Under the pieces are notes generated by a model, which saw nothing but the letters and a program-made list of their open reading frames with translations, was not told the origin of the DNA and searched no databases. Source: Nostoc sp. NMS7 (GTDB taxonomy: Bacteria; Cyanobacteriota; Cyanobacteriia; Cyanobacteriales; Nostocaceae). Taken from it: a stretch of DNA of 58,923 nucleotides. The DNA lies in NCBI RefSeq assembly GCF_017115085.1, contig NZ_JABXKJ010000079.1, forward strand, positions 1 to 58,923, given 5' to 3'. The stretch's first letter is position 1, and each line of letters begins with the position of its first letter. A program made the position numbers and the translations under genes. Shown here in pieces: positions 28,205 through 36,801 of this stretch.

Positions 28205-28944
28205 ATTTTATTTTGGTAATGGTAAATTTTGATGTTGTAATTAGTTTGGAGAAAATCTATTACCAATATCGATCATCAAAGTACAAACTAACTTAATTAA
28301 CAACTCAGCCCAGATTGCTAAATAGCTAGATATACAGCATATTTCCAGTTTATGAAATACACAATGATTCGTCTCAAAACCAGGTAAAAAGCGTGTTTTA
28401 GTTCTGAATTGTGAATTTTGACTCATGAAATATGCTGTATATAACTTTGGATAATTCTTTTCAGAATATTTTATTTAGACTTTTTCCGGCTCTTCTTATT
28501 GATCATATTAATAAAAGCTGATTATCTTAATAAAAGATAACTTGAGAAAAGTTCACTTAAATGTTACATTTTGTCTTTTTTATTATTTCTCATTTAAAGA
28601 ATAATACTTTGGAGTATTTTATATAGATAAGTAAATAAACTATAGTGAAAATAGCTGTACAATGACCCTTAGTAAATCAGCAACTCCTCATAATAACTTT
28701 GTAATTCAGATATTTATCTTTATAAAAACTTTAAGAAAACAATCTCCGAATTTGGAGACAAATCTAATTATATTTCATAAAATATGATCACTCAATTAGG
28801 AAACAATGCCTATTCATTACTATCTTAGTTAAATTGGCCAAAAGACTCTTGATAATAAAAGAATTCAAAAACCTAATTTGATATAACACCTAGTTCCGTT
28901 TTGAAGTGCATACTACTACCAAATTCGTTGAAAATTTAAAAAAC
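28205..28944. other. Long AT-rich gap
   Basis: About 740 bases with no gene and no repeat family that I recognise. Two pieces (near 28330 and 28425) share ATACAGCATAT/ATATGCTGTAT and form an inverted pair about 100 bp apart. The 3' part must carry the promoter of the next gene. Confidence 0.5.
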
Positions 28945-29499
28945 ATGGATAGCGAACAGCATCGACGCTATCAAACCTCTATGGTATCAACTTATTACCC
29001 TGAAACTAGTTTCCTTGACTCTCTTATTATGCAAGATGGAACTGAGCAATCACAAGGCTCGGATATCCTTACACGTTTGCACAGTGGAGAAGTTTTCATC
29101 GTCAATAGTCGTAGACGAAATGGATTAATACTTTTTAAACGCTACCATGCAGAGTTTGCTGGGCCTGGGGCTGCTGTGGGTGGGGATTACGATTGTGATT
29201 GCCAAAGGGCATTGCCCATAGGTAATCTGTCTTTATTAACTCCCGAATCTAATGAAGAACGTCAGAAGGCTTACTTGATTAGGCGACAGTGGATTCGATT
29301 GATCAAACAAATTACAGAAAACCCAGTGTCTGGGCAGCGAGTTCAGAAAATTCTCGATCAATTTGAACAATATTTTCCACCAGAAATAGTAGCTCTTCTG
29401 CCCGATGTTGCTTTTGCTCTTTTAGTAGGTGTGCTGCCACAAACAGTGGGAATAGTCCGCCGTTTGGGCAGTCAGGTGGACAGCCGATTTAATTACTGA
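28945..29499 (+). CDS. Unknown cyanobacterial protein
   Basis: The 184-residue product from ATG 28945 (MDSEQHRRYQTSM) has no signal peptide; a GTG at 28906 would add 13 residues. A Gly/Asp/Cys-rich stretch (GPGAAVGGDYDCDCQRALPI) at about residues 74-93 precedes a helical C-terminal half ending in LLVGVLPQTVGIVRRL. I do not recognise the family. The long AT-rich leader and monocistronic setting suggest regulated expression. It converges with hisC, 8 bases away. Confidence 0.7.
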   Translation: MDSEQHRRYQTSMVSTYYPETSFLDSLIMQDGTEQSQGSDILTRLHSGEVFIVNSRRRNGLILFKRYHAEFAGPGAAVGGDYDCDCQRALPIGNLSLLTPESNEERQKAYLIRRQWIRLIKQITENPVSGQRVQKILDQFEQYFPPEIVALLPDVAFALLVGVLPQTVGIVRRLGSQVDSRFNY

Positions 29500-29507
29500 G
29501 TGAATTG

Positions 29508-30653
29508 CTAAAATTCCAAATTTGCCAAAGCAGCTTGGACCCGATTAACGGTGCGGGCGTTTTCCTCTATTGTGCCGACAGTAATTCGCAATCCTCCGCT
29601 AATATGTCGTACAAGGGTGCCAAGTGTTCTAAGTTTCTGGTGAAAAGTTTTTAACACAGCATCTTGTGAATTAAAGCCATTTGGTTTCAGACGCAGGTAA
29701 ATAAAGTTAGCAGCGCTGGCGGTAATTTGTAGTTCTGGTTGTTGGGACAAAATTTCGATGAGTTTGGCTCGTTCACTCAGGGTTTCGGGAATTGACTCTA
29801 GCAAGAGTGTGCGATTTTGTAAAGCAACTAATGCTGCTGCGATGGAAAAGCTGGGCAGATTGTAGGGTAAGCGAACTTTTTCTAAGATGGCGATCGCTTC
29901 AGGATGAGCAACGCAATAGCCAACACGGAGAGCTGCCAATCGGAAGGCTTTAGAAAAAGTGCGTAATATTACCCAATTGGGATGCTGTGCTAATTCACCT
30001 ACTAGGCTAGTTTGACTAAATTCAAAGTAAGCTTCATCAATTACTACCAAAATATGCTGTGGTAAACTTTTTAACCATGTCAACTCTGCGGCAGTTAAGC
30101 TATTAGCAGTTGGCGAATTAGGATGGACTACGAAAACTACGCGAATCAGGGGATTTTGAGTTTTTGCGATCGCAGACTGTGCGGCGCTGATGTCAATTTC
30201 AAAATTTGTTTCATTTCTACCCACCGCCACTACAGGAATGCCCAAAGTTTGTGCCAAAATTCCGTACATAGAAAAAGTGGGATTGGCAACGAGAATTGAA
30301 CCTTCTCCTCCGAGACAGGTGGCGATTAATAAAGAGCGGATTAGTTCATCTGAACCATTGCCAACAGAAATATTGGCAGCAGTATTGGATAGCGAGAGGG
30401 CGGCCGACTGATTGACGTAGTGTGCGATCGCATCCTTAAGGGTTTCATGTCCGCCATCGGGATAACGATTTGTTTCAATTACTTGCTGATACGTCCAGGC
30501 TAGCTTCTCTTTTAACTCAGGTGGTAAATCGTAGGGGCTTTCATTTGTATCCAGGCGATCGAACTGTGCGGGAACAGATGCGGCTGTATCGCTACTGGGG
30601 TGAGGTTTATACGCGGTGAATTGTGCTAAATCTGACCGGATGAAAGGAAGCAT
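29508..30653 (-). CDS. hisC: Histidinol-phosphate aminotransferase
   Basis: HisC transfers an amino group from glutamate to imidazole acetol phosphate in histidine synthesis, using PLP. ATG 30653 ([15 protein letters not shown]) gives 381 residues; an upstream in-frame start at 30692 is less likely. The class I/II aminotransferase landmarks are present: [25 protein letters not shown] and the PLP lysine Lys235 in [10 protein letters not shown]-terminal [11 protein letters not shown] is typical. No other his gene is adjacent. Confidence 0.93.
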   Translation of the reverse strand: MLPFIRSDLAQFTAYKPHPSSDTAASVPAQFDRLDTNESPYDLPPELKEKLAWTYQQVIETNRYPDGGHETLKDAIAHYVNQSAALSLSNTAANISVGNGSDELIRSLLIATCLGGEGSILVANPTFSMYGILAQTLGIPVVAVGRNETNFEIDISAAQSAIAKTQNPLIRVVFVVHPNSPTANSLTAAELTWLKSLPQHILVVIDEAYFEFSQTSLVGELAQHPNWVILRTFSKAFRLAALRVGYCVAHPEAIAILEKVRLPYNLPSFSIAAALVALQNRTLLLESIPETLSERAKLIEILSQQPELQITASAANFIYLRLKPNGFNSQDAVLKTFHQKLRTLGTLVRHISGGLRITVGTIEENARTVNRVQAALANLEF

Positions 30654-30888
30654 AATTTTAGTCAACCAATATTTGAATTTATCGTAAATCAAAAGAAACG
30701 ATGTCTACAGCAAGCAGAAGCCGGAAGGCCAAAATCAAATCCACAAATTTTAATGAGATAATTTATTATTAAAAGCTAAGTTTATATTGAAAGCGGCGGG
30801 AAACTCAATTCCCTTGAGTGGGTGGTCGAGGTTGCTCCGCCCAACCCTTGGGGCATAGGCCAAACAGGGCATTGGTAACTTCTTTCCC

Positions 30889-31145
30889 ATGCCCTATGTG
30901 ACTCAACTTTCATCTCAACTGACAGGTGTTCCGCGCACAATGCTGATGACTACTCGCGCCCGAGTGGAGGAGCATCAACGTGCTGATGCTTTGTTTGGTG
31001 ATCCTCAAGCGTTTGCATGGTGGGGTGCGATCGCTTGGGATTCTGAACTTGATCAATTGTGGTCACCGATCACTTAACTCACATGGTCTGTCCGAGCGCA
31101 TACATTTGATTCAGATGGTGACGCAATACCTTGATAGAGATTTAT
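30889..31145 (+). pseudogene. Decayed PPM1-type SAM methyltransferase (N-terminal stub)
   Basis: The frame at 30889-31077 reads QLTGVPRTMLMTTRARVEEH then DALFGDPQAFAWW then AWDSELDQLWSPIT. This is the N-terminus of the leucine carboxyl methyltransferase (PPM1/Tcm) family. It stops at TAA 31075-31077, yet homology-like sequence continues in the same frame (LTWSVRAHTFDS). It then resumes in another frame (QMVTQYLDRD). So there is a stop, a frameshift, then truncation: the SAM-binding part is gone. The whole family is normally around 270-300 residues. Confidence 0.7.
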
Positions 31146-31152
31146 TAATCAA

Positions 31153-31189
31153 AGGCGATCGCAACCTCTACACAAAAGTGCGATCGCCT
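31153..31189 (-). terminator. HIP1-based terminator of the amino-acid transporter gene
   Basis: AGGCGATCGCA (31153-31163) pairs with TGCGATCGCCT (31179-31189) around a 15-base loop. The stem ends in a T-containing run on the minus strand, about 50 bases after the transporter stop codon. Each arm contains one HIP1 octamer. Confidence 0.6.
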
Positions 31190-31236
31190 CTTTCCTCTCT
31201 CATAATCAAAACAGCCATGCCCTGCCCCCGTGTCTT

Positions 31237-32757
31237 TTACTTGCTCTTTTGCTTAACGGGATTGAGCAATCGCTCAAAGCGAGTAAAGGCTTGAGAACAA
31301 AGCAGGGTCAGGAATAAATAAACCAAGGCGACAGTGGCGTAAATCTCAAATGAACGATAGTTTTCAGCTACAATCAGCTGTCCTTTGCGGAACAACTCTT
31401 CAAACCCGATGATCGCGACTAAGCTGGTGTCTTTGAGCAGGCTAATGAACTCATTGCCCAGAGGTGGCAGCATCCGCCGGAGGGCTTGAGGAAAGATTAC
31501 ATAGCGCATCGTTTGCACTGAGCTTAAACCCAGTGATTGAGAGGCTTCTGCTTGCCCAGGCTCAATTGATTGAATACCTGCCCGGACAACTTCAGCAATG
31601 TAGGCAGCGCTATTGAGACTCAATGCAATCACCGCTGCTGCTAAACGATTTAAAGTGAAGGTGAAACCAAAACTTTGGGCTAAAGCAGGCAAACCAAAGT
31701 AAATCATAAAAATTTGCACCAGCAACGGTGTCCCCCGGAAAAAGTCTACATACGCCCTAGCAATCCAGGGCAAAGGCGGAGTGGGGAAAAGGCGAACAAT
31801 TCCAATCAGTGTACCCCCGATCATACCCAGCAAGACTGAGATTGCTGTGAGTTCAAGTGTTACTAAAGCCCCATTTAGCAATGTGGGTAGGGACTTCAAG
31901 ATAATGCTTAGTGAGGTAAATAGTTGGGATACGCCTTTTTCGGCAGCCTGGTTTTCGATGGGTGATTTTTCTGGTAGTTGTGGCGGTTGGATACCAAACC
32001 ACTTTTGGTAAATTTTGGCGTAAATACCATTTTTCAGCACCGTTTCTAAACCTTGGTTAATCGCTTGCAAGTTGGGCGATGCTTTAGGTGTAGGAATGCC
32101 ATAAAATTCTTCTGTTAGCAGACTGCTGACCACTTTGAGTCCGTTAAGGTTGCCGCTCTTTATGCCATATAAGATAACGACCTGATCATTAAGAACGGCA
32201 TCGACATTACCATTGATTAATGCTTGAAGGGTTAAAGGGGAATCATTAAAAGTGCGAATTTCCGATCCGGGAATACTTTTAGCCTTCTGTGCGCCAGTTG
32301 TCCCAATTTGCACGCCAATGGTTTTGTTCTTAAGATTATCAAAATTGGTAATGTTTTGATTATCTGTGCGGGTGACGATCGCTAGCCCTGATTTGAAGTA
32401 AGGACGCGAGAAGGAAATTGTCTTCGCCCGTTCGGCAGTAATCGTCATTGCCGCAACTGCGGCATCTACAGTTTGCGCTTGCAACGCTGGAATCATACCA
32501 GCAAAAGGCATATTTTGATACTTAACTTTCAAGCCAGCAGATTGAGCGATCGCATTCATCAAATCAATGTCAAAGCCTTGTAACTCACCACTGGCAGATT
32601 GAAACTCGAAAGGCGGAAACGTAGGTTCTGTAGCAACGGTGAGTGTGTTACCAACAGTGGAACCATCTGTGATACAACCTGAAAGTAAAAGTAGACAGCT
32701 TAAGCTTAAGCCAAAAACTAGCTGACGTAACCAAAGGACAACAGTTAATCCAGTCAT
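31237..32757 (-). CDS. Amino-acid ABC transporter, binding protein fused to permease
   Basis: A single 506-residue chain combines two subunits. A lipoprotein-type signal (LLLLSGC) is followed by an SBP_bac_3 domain (about 38-257; FPPFEFQSASGELQGFDIDL, GVQIGTTG). Then comes a polar-amino-acid permease with about five helices (about 290-495; LGLSSVQTMRYVIFPQALRR is the coupling loop). This layout matches BgtB of Synechocystis, part of a basic amino acid and glutamine importer. No ATPase (GlnQ/BgtA) is adjacent, so it must be elsewhere. Substrate range is inferred. Confidence 0.92.
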   Translation of the reverse strand: MTGLTVVLWLRQLVFGLSLSCLLLLSGCITDGSTVGNTLTVATEPTFPPFEFQSASGELQGFDIDLMNAIAQSAGLKVKYQNMPFAGMIPALQAQTVDAAVAAMTITAERAKTISFSRPYFKSGLAIVTRTDNQNITNFDNLKNKTIGVQIGTTGAQKAKSIPGSEIRTFNDSPLTLQALINGNVDAVLNDQVVILYGIKSGNLNGLKVVSSLLTEEFYGIPTPKASPNLQAINQGLETVLKNGIYAKIYQKWFGIQPPQLPEKSPIENQAAEKGVSQLFTSLSIILKSLPTLLNGALVTLELTAISVLLGMIGGTLIGIVRLFPTPPLPWIARAYVDFFRGTPLLVQIFMIYFGLPALAQSFGFTFTLNRLAAAVIALSLNSAAYIAEVVRAGIQSIEPGQAEASQSLGLSSVQTMRYVIFPQALRRMLPPLGNEFISLLKDTSLVAIIGFEELFRKGQLIVAENYRSFEIYATVALVYLFLTLLCSQAFTRFERLLNPVKQKSK

Positions 32758-33009
32758 ATTTTTTAGACTTCTCCAAAAATATCCAAGCTTAGACTATGAC
32801 TGGTTTTCCAAAATCAAAAATCCAGTTAAGCACAATTGCTGTAATAATAGTAAGATTTTGTAGAACAATGGACACTTTCTTGCGGTAAAGAGTTGTCCGT
32901 AGACGCTTCTGTGGATGCGTTGGCAACTGATGCTCGCAACTTGAGTAAATCCTCTTCAAAACTATCATCCCATCCATATTGAAAATTCACTTTATAAAAC
33001 AGATTCAAA

Positions 33010-33801
33010 ATGGTTGCAAATACATTTGATGGTAACAGCGTGTTCGAGGAAGATTATCTTTACTTTTATGAAACGTTGTTGACACCAGAACGTACTCAAC
33101 ACGAAGTTGACCTTATTTGCCGATTGCTAGATTTACAAGCAGGGATGAGTATTTTAGACTTAGCTTGTGGGCATGGACGGATTGCTAATCAGCTAGCGGC
33201 TCGTGGCTATCATGTAACTGGACTTGATGCAACAGCTTTCTTTTTAGAAAAAGCAAATCAAGATGCGGCTAGCAACGGTGTTAAGGTAGAGTACCTTCAA
33301 GGCGATATGCGTTCCCTACCCTTTAGCGATCGCTTCAACTGCATCATCAACTGCTTCACAGCCTTTGGTTACTTCGATGACAATGAAAATAGATCGGTCT
33401 TAACCCAAGCGTATCGCGCTCTAAAAGTAGGTGGCAAATTGCTACTTGATATTCAGAATTTTAGCCGCGTCTTGCAAGAGTTTACGCCTGAGTTAATTAC
33501 TGAGTGTGAGGGGAATTATATGCTCGCACGCACGCGTTACGATGCGCTTACCAATCGTACCCATACCGAGCGAATTATCATTCGTGATGGACAAGTGCGG
33601 CGCGGTGAATACTTTGTTCGCAATTTTACCTTTCCCGAAATCCGCGATTGGCTCCTGCAAACGGGCTTCAGCGAAGTAGAAGGCTATGGTTACGATGGGG
33701 AACCGTTCGCGGTTGATAGCCGCCGAATGATTGTGGTAGCAAGCAAGCAAGTAAACTACCCACCACTTCTTTTTCCTGCGGAACACTCCGCGAACGGGTA
33801 A
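33010..33801 (+). CDS. Class I SAM-dependent methyltransferase
   Basis: The 263-residue protein has the Rossmann methyltransferase core. Motif I is ILDLACGHGRIANQLA, motif II acidic end is VTGLDAT, and the motif III region is LQGDMRSLPF. The acceptor is unknown. The last residues (PAEHSANG) and the stop codon come from a CTGCGGAACACTCCGCG gap-type inverted repeat, so the native C-terminus may have been replaced. The gene faces away from the transporter gene. Confidence 0.9.
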   Translation: MVANTFDGNSVFEEDYLYFYETLLTPERTQHEVDLICRLLDLQAGMSILDLACGHGRIANQLAARGYHVTGLDATAFFLEKANQDAASNGVKVEYLQGDMRSLPFSDRFNCIINCFTAFGYFDDNENRSVLTQAYRALKVGGKLLLDIQNFSRVLQEFTPELITECEGNYMLARTRYDALTNRTHTERIIIRDGQVRRGEYFVRNFTFPEIRDWLLQTGFSEVEGYGYDGEPFAVDSRRMIVVASKQVNYPPLLFPAEHSANG

Positions 33802-33938
33802 ATGGGGGCTTTTAAAAGCTCAGAGTTTACCCGACTAAGTACCTTGAGTACTACGATTTTTAGGTCATCTTACCTACAAATACGAAGCTGCTGTTGTAGC
33901 TCTAAGGTTAACAGTTAAAAAGATTCATTGGGTTTGAG

Positions 33939-34553
33939 TCAGTAACCTAGTATCGCCACCAAAATACGAAGTAAGTCTTCTATGTCAGCAGGAACACGAT
34001 ATAAATTGAGGTCTTGAGTTATTTGTTTACTTTCTCGATTCAATAGACTAAATTGCCAGATATCTCCTGTAGAAACAGCCCCCTGTAAATTTGGCTCTTG
34101 AGAGTCAGTCCACGCATCAATAGCAATCAGTTCTACAGCAAGCTGGGTAAAACCCCTTGCCAAATCAGCATTTTTAGCTTCTACAACTAAGAGTTTACAA
34201 TCTGTGTGGAGATAATAGTCAAGCGAACCTTTTAACTGTTCTGTAACTATAAGAGGATATTCGATTCTAAGCTGGGCGCGGGTGTAATGAATAACATCCA
34301 ATAAAATTGGGGCAATTAGTAACTCTCTGCGGGCTGCTTCACTAGTCAAACTAATATATGGCAAACTCTCCTCAATTCTAGATTTGAGATTTGCGAGTCT
34401 GTCTAATTCAATGCTGGACTTTTGTTGATTGAGAGAGGAACGTTTTAAAGAATAGCCAAATTCAGCCAGTATGTCTTCTGGCTCGAATGACATCTCAAAA
34501 TAGCTTCTGAAGGTGTATGAGTGATTTGGCTGGAGGATGGGAATTTTGGTCAT
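33939..34553 (-). CDS. PD-(D/E)XK nuclease-fold protein
   Basis: The 204-residue protein resembles a group of cyanobacterial hypothetical proteins with a restriction-endonuclease-like core. GSLDYYL supplies the Asp and KLLVVEAKNAD supplies the E-x-K pair. The N-terminus has the recurrent YTFRSYFE...EPEDILAEFGY block. It has no methylase or specificity partner nearby, so a restriction role is unproven; it could be a solitary DNase or an accessory protein. It lies near a VapBC pair. Confidence 0.7.
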   Translation of the reverse strand: MTKIPILQPNHSYTFRSYFEMSFEPEDILAEFGYSLKRSSLNQQKSSIELDRLANLKSRIEESLPYISLTSEAARRELLIAPILLDVIHYTRAQLRIEYPLIVTEQLKGSLDYYLHTDCKLLVVEAKNADLARGFTQLAVELIAIDAWTDSQEPNLQGAVSTGDIWQFSLLNRESKQITQDLNLYRVPADIEDLLRILVAILGY

Positions 34554-34561
34554 AGCTGCAT

Positions 34562-34677
34562 AATTCGTAATGACGCTCTCTACGTTCGCGCAGCGTGTCG
34601 CAGACAGATGCTAAAAGCGTAACTTGCTTCTCTGTAAGAGTACGCGGACTCGCTACCGCTACGCTAACGTAATTAAG
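34562..34677. repeat. Interspersed element AATTCGTAATGACG...AATTAAG, copy A
   Basis: A 116-bp unit starts AATTCGTAATGACGCTCTC and ends CTAACGTAATTAAG. It contains GTACGCGGACTCGCT. A 96-bp copy with the same ends is at 51561-51656. The ends are imperfect inverted repeats, as in non-autonomous elements. Confidence 0.85.
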
Positions 34678-34681
34678 TTTT

Positions 34682-35098
34682 TTAAAATAGCATCAGATTT
34701 TCAAATGGATGCTGATTTTTCCAACGGTAAGTATTAAAATCTCTAAAATCTATCGACAAAATTCTTCCATGTCCCAGATGTTCTGCCAAAACCACTAATG
34801 AAGCATCGGCAAGATCCATTGGTAAGTCGGCATATTTTGCCATAAGTTCAGAAATGCGCTTACCATGATGCGATTGCAAATCAAAAACCGTAAATACCTC
34901 TAAAAATAAGTTATTGATAAAACTTACTTGCGCGTGATTGCCCATCTTTATTAGCAGTAGATAGCAAGTTTCTGTAACAACAGCCCAAGTCGTAATCAGA
35001 GGTTCGTTGACATTGGCAAGTACTGTTATTGCTTGAGTGTGGTACAAGTCATTTCGATTTGCTAAAGCTAACCAAAAGCCAGTATCAAGGATAATCAT
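34682..35098 (-). CDS. vapC: VapC-type PIN-domain toxin
   Basis: The 138-residue PIN-domain RNase keeps its acidic residues: Asp5 (ILDTGFW), Glu in VTETCYLL, Asp in DLADASLV and Asp in SIDFRDF. VapC toxins cleave tRNA or rRNA. It overlaps the upstream antitoxin gene by 14 bases, implying coupling. No damage is visible. Confidence 0.9.
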   Translation of the reverse strand: MIILDTGFWLALANRNDLYHTQAITVLANVNEPLITTWAVVTETCYLLLIKMGNHAQVSFINNLFLEVFTVFDLQSHHGKRISELMAKYADLPMDLADASLVVLAEHLGHGRILSIDFRDFNTYRWKNQHPFENLMLF

Positions 35099-35345
35099 AT
35101 TTAGCTTTCAAGCCATCTCTCAAAATTGATTTGTAATTTATAGACAGATCCGGATCTGTCTGACCACAACCAATAAAGCCTGTTTGGATCAGCATCGACA
35201 ACGCATTCTTTTGCTCCTGCTGAAGCTGCTGATAATACAATTCAATAGCAGACTTAATCACATCCGTTACTGCCTGATTAGTCTGCTGTTGGATGTAAGC
35301 TAGTTTGTCAGCATACTCTTCATCTAATCGCGCATTAATTCGCAT
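35085..35345 (-). CDS. VapB-type ribbon-helix-helix antitoxin
   Basis: The 86-residue antitoxin begins with the RHH pattern MRINARLDEEYADKLAYIQQ followed by TDVIKSAIELYYQQLQQ. The C-terminal part should bind the VapC toxin. The palindrome directly upstream of its ATG is the expected autoregulatory operator. It is the first gene of the pair. Confidence 0.85.
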   Translation of the reverse strand: MRINARLDEEYADKLAYIQQQTNQAVTDVIKSAIELYYQQLQQEQKNALSMLIQTGFIGCGQTDPDLSINYKSILRDGLKAKYDYP

Positions 35346-35346
35346 C

Positions 35347-35387
35347 GTTAGGTTTGCTTGTCATACAATTTGTATGACAAACCTAAC
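35347..35387. promoter_or_regulatory. Palindromic operator of the VapBC pair
   Basis: TTGTCATACAA (35358-35368) and its exact complement (35370-35380) flank one central base. An outer pair, GTTAGGT and ACCTAAC, extends the dyad. It lies 2 bases upstream of the antitoxin ATG and within the 49-bp gap to cinA. This is where RHH antitoxin-toxin complexes bind. Confidence 0.8.
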
Positions 35388-35394
35388 ATACCTC

Positions 35395-36645
35395 CTACCT
35401 CGTCAACAACTTCCGCCGCAAATTATCCAACGCTGCATTCGCACTCACATGACGAATTAAAGCTCGACCTCGCGCTGCACCAAACTGATACTCAAAACTT
35501 GCCACTTCATCTTTTGGCCCAGCTAAACCAATGTAAACTAAACCCACCGGCTTAGTATCTGTCCCTCCAGTTGGACCAGCAATACCAGTGATACTCAATC
35601 CCCAAGTTGTTGCAAGGCGGGTTTTCACCCCAACAGCCATTTGCTCTGCAACGATCGCGCTTACCGCCCCAAATTTATCTAAATCTTCTTGGTTAACCCC
35701 CAGTAGCCCAACCTTCACCGAATTGTCATAAGAAATTACGCCACCCCAGAAGTAATCAGAACTCCCAGAAATCTCAGTCAACATTTGTCCTAAACCGCCA
35801 CCAGTGCAAGATTCTGCCACCGAAAGCGTTTCTTTTGATGCCCGCAACAACTGACCGACCACGGAAGCTAGGGTATTATCATTAACACCATAAAAATCTA
35901 GTCCGGCGATTTCTTTGAGTTGTTTCTCGATGGGCGCAATTAGGGCTTCTGCTGCTGCTTCGGAAGTTGCTTTAGCAGAAACTCGCAATCTGACTTCCCC
36001 CTTACCTGCATAAGGGGCGACTGTGGGATTTGGCAACTTCAAATAGTCAGCAACTTTTTCCGCCAAAGCCGATTCACCAATACCCCAAAATTTTAAACTC
36101 CGGCTGTAAATAATTTCTTTACCCCAACCTTGACTTTTGAGAAATGGCACGGCTGTTTCTTCCCACATCGGATGCATTTCACTGGGAACACCGGGAAAGG
36201 TAAAAATCGTGATTTCAGGACGGGGTTGCCAAATAATACCGGGTGCTGTTCCAGTGGGGTTGGGTAGAATTTCCGCACCTTGGGGAATCAAAGCTTGCTT
36301 ACGGTTACTTGGTGACATAACCCGACCACGTTGGGCGAATTTCTGGGTTATGTCTTCGATGATGTCAGAGCGTTCTACCAAAGGGACTTTAAAAAAATCA
36401 GCGATCGCTTCGCAGGTGAGGTCATCTGGTGTCGGGCCGAGTCCACCAGTGAAAATGAGAATTTGCGCTCTGGAAATAGCAATTTCTATAACTTGCTTCA
36501 ACCGTTCTGGATTATCCCCAACCACTGTTTGATAGTAATGGGGGATACCTAGCTGCGCTAATTGTTGGGCGAGATATTGAGCATTGCCGTTGAGGATATC
36601 TCCTAGCAGCAGTTCAGTACCAACACAAATAATTTCTGCACTCAT
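35395..36645 (-). CDS. cinA: CinA-like protein (nicotinamide-nucleotide amidase family)
   Basis: The 416-residue protein has the N-terminal MoaB/MogA-like domain (ICVGTELLLGDILN, FTGGLGPTPDD) and the C-terminal CinA domain (SVAESCTGGGLGQML, SITGIAGPTGGT). Family members hydrolyse ADP-ribose or deamidate NMN in pyridine-nucleotide recycling; in cyanobacteria a CinA links to natural competence. ATG 36645 (MSAEIICVG) is the true start; the in-frame extension to 36789 is read from GGGGAGGCA tandem repeats. glyA lies upstream on the same strand. Confidence 0.95.
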   Translation of the reverse strand: MSAEIICVGTELLLGDILNGNAQYLAQQLAQLGIPHYYQTVVGDNPERLKQVIEIAISRAQILIFTGGLGPTPDDLTCEAIADFFKVPLVERSDIIEDITQKFAQRGRVMSPSNRKQALIPQGAEILPNPTGTAPGIIWQPRPEITIFTFPGVPSEMHPMWEETAVPFLKSQGWGKEIIYSRSLKFWGIGESALAEKVADYLKLPNPTVAPYAGKGEVRLRVSAKATSEAAAEALIAPIEKQLKEIAGLDFYGVNDNTLASVVGQLLRASKETLSVAESCTGGGLGQMLTEISGSSDYFWGGVISYDNSVKVGLLGVNQEDLDKFGAVSAIVAEQMAVGVKTRLATTWGLSITGIAGPTGGTDTKPVGLVYIGLAGPKDEVASFEYQFGAARGRALIRHVSANAALDNLRRKLLTR

Positions 36646-36723
36646 TAGATTGGGGAAGGGGAGTAGGGAGTAGGCTTGCCGTGAGCGTAGCCGAATGGGA
36701 GTGGGAAGTGGGGGATGAGGAGC

Positions 36724-36798
36724 AAAGGAGGCAGGGGAGGCAGGGGAGGCAGGGGAGGCAGAGGGAAATAACCAATGCCCCATGCCCAATGCCCCATG
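36724..36798. repeat. GGCAGGGGA tandem repeat and CCCAATG boxes
   Basis: Four GGAGGCAGG-type units at about 36727-36765 are followed by AATGCCCCATGCCC boxes. They fill the gap between glyA and cinA. Confidence 0.85.
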
Positions 36799-36801
36799 CC
36801 C

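Noticed and set aside
30980..31294. 104-codon plus frame over the methyltransferase remnant
   Set aside because: The frame only picks up the shifted tail of the remnant (QMVTQYLDRD), then crosses a HIP1 hairpin into the 3' end of the transporter gene. It is better explained as part of the pseudogene.
32789..33008. Two 60-62 codon minus frames before the SAM methyltransferase gene
   Set aside because: They overlap each other in different frames within an AT-rich promoter region and lack protein-like patterns.
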